Below are positions 31,371-32,351 of a stretch of 32,351 bases of DNA, piece by piece (the first letter of the stretch is position 1; every line of letters begins with the position of its first letter). Source of the stretch: Lingula anatina. Its lineage: Eukaryota > Brachiopoda > Lingulata > Lingulida > Lingulidae. The position numbers and the translations under genes are program-made. The notes below the pieces were generated by a model. It was given only the letters and a program-made list of their open reading frames with translations. It did no database searches and was not told where the DNA came from. The stretch covers positions 15,710-48,060 of the forward strand of contig NW_019773602.1 in the NCBI RefSeq assembly GCF_001039355.2, written 5' to 3'.

Positions 31371-32351
31371 TTCTGAATGTCTTTTTTAATGGTACAAGTT
31401 ATATAGAAAAGTTATTGATTGAATCACTCAGTCAAAGGGTTTCAATTCCCTATTTACTTCCTTGCACTGATAACATTTATTAATAACACGTATGACTTGG
31501 CCTACCCAGTGACTGGCCTATTGTCAAGATGATTTCAATGCAATCCCTAAAAAGTGCCTTTTTTTCTTCTTGTCCCTTATAGAACTGCTCAAGGTAGAGG
31601 AAAATATGCCGTCTGTTTATTACCTGACGCTGACCTGACCATAGCAACTGTCAGGTCAATATGAGCACCCATTGTGTATTGACTGGTGATCGATCAAGTC
31701 GTATTGTATTAACTCTTAAGCTCAGGTTATAGAAATAGAGCCATCGATCAGATATAATTATGTATTTTTGTTCTTGGTTTGTGTGAAATAAATCTCCCCG
31801 GTTATCATGGCCTTTTTGATGAAAGTTTTCCTATCTATAATTATGCATTATAAACTTAAATTGCATGTTTTTAATGTGATACATGCAATATGCAATGCAA
31901 TGTACTGTATTTACTATCCTTTTTTGATCTACTAGGCAGAGAAATATAATTTACGGTTTATTTCTTAAGCTGACCTGGCAAAGAGAAGATTGAAAGGAAT
32001 AATGCAGCTTGTTGTTTCATGACACAGTAGTATTATGTTTCCACTAAGCTCAGGTTAAAGAAATAAGTTCAACAAAGCATGTACATTTGATTTCTGTTTG
32101 TGTCTATTTTTGACTGCAGTATCAACTTCTATCAATCGCATGAAATTATTCCCCAATTCAACACAACTTTTAATCAGCATTTAACTGTTTTCAGACTATT
32201 TGATAATAAAATATTAATTATTATAAAATTGGATTGATTTTTTACATGTGAAAAAAAAATTTTAAAGGCCTCATTTGGTGTAATATGTGGGAAGCATAAC
32301 TATAATACTGAGAATGCACATGCAAAAATGAAACAAAATAAGTTCTATAAA
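31371..32351. other. Region upstream of TRIM copy B
   Basis: Contains the conserved block at 31611-31658 and diverged similarity to the copy A upstream region to about 31750; beyond that nothing recognised, and no SMARCD exon is seen. Confidence 0.5.
31611..31658. promoter_or_regulatory. Conserved upstream block of TRIM copy B
   Basis: Counterpart of 28019-28066, about 240 bp upstream of the copy B start. Inverted repeat TGACCTGA (31631-31638) / TCAGGTCA (31651-31658) with spacer ccatagcaactg. Flanking sequence on both sides is much more diverged than this block. Confidence 0.6.

Overview
This is AT-rich animal (metazoan) genomic DNA with spliced genes, long introns, microsatellites and many foldback (MITE-like) elements. 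The protein sequences (a CDK5 orthologue, a SMARCD/BAF60 orthologue, TRIM-NHL paralogues) and a CR1/L2-like retrotransposon remnant fit a lophotrochozoan, probably a mollusc. This is inference; species was not determined.

Layout. 1-4713: no confident gene; several inverted-repeat elements, and part of it is probably the 3' UTR of CDK5. 4714-12961 (minus): a complete CDK5 gene, 11 coding exons and 296 codons, every junction readable. Its last intron (4813-8729) holds a same-strand intronless ORF with a long Glu-rich tail. 12962-13238: a 277-bp divergent promoter between CDK5 and SMARCD with TCTCGCGAGA, TGACGTCA and YY1-like sites. 13239-25664 (plus): the 5' part of a SMARCD (BAF60) gene; the remaining exons, including the SWIB domain, lie beyond the window. 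25951-27783 and 29529-31370 (minus): two intronless paralogous TRIM-NHL genes inside or beyond the next SMARCD intron, with a decayed non-LTR retrotransposon between them.

The two most unusual signals are splicing architectures. (1) Between SMARCD exon 2 and the conserved MADK region lie six microexons of 18-30 nt. All are multiples of 3 and phase 1-1, each has a good acceptor and donor, and they encode related Ser/Lys-rich peptides, so any combination keeps the frame. One has a tandem NAGNAG acceptor. (2) In CDK5 a 45-bp minisatellite has captured the intron 8/exon 9 boundary. Seven copies each carry an AG acceptor plus the first 17 nt of exon 9, and the unit is stop-free and a multiple of 3, so use of an upstream copy would insert n x 15 residues into the kinase C-lobe in frame.

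CDK5 and SMARCD are head-to-head and may share promoter control. The two TRIM genes are a dispersed tandem duplication that retains a 48-bp, 45/48-identical upstream block containing an inverted repeat. All calls are by reading only; no alignment or database search was run.
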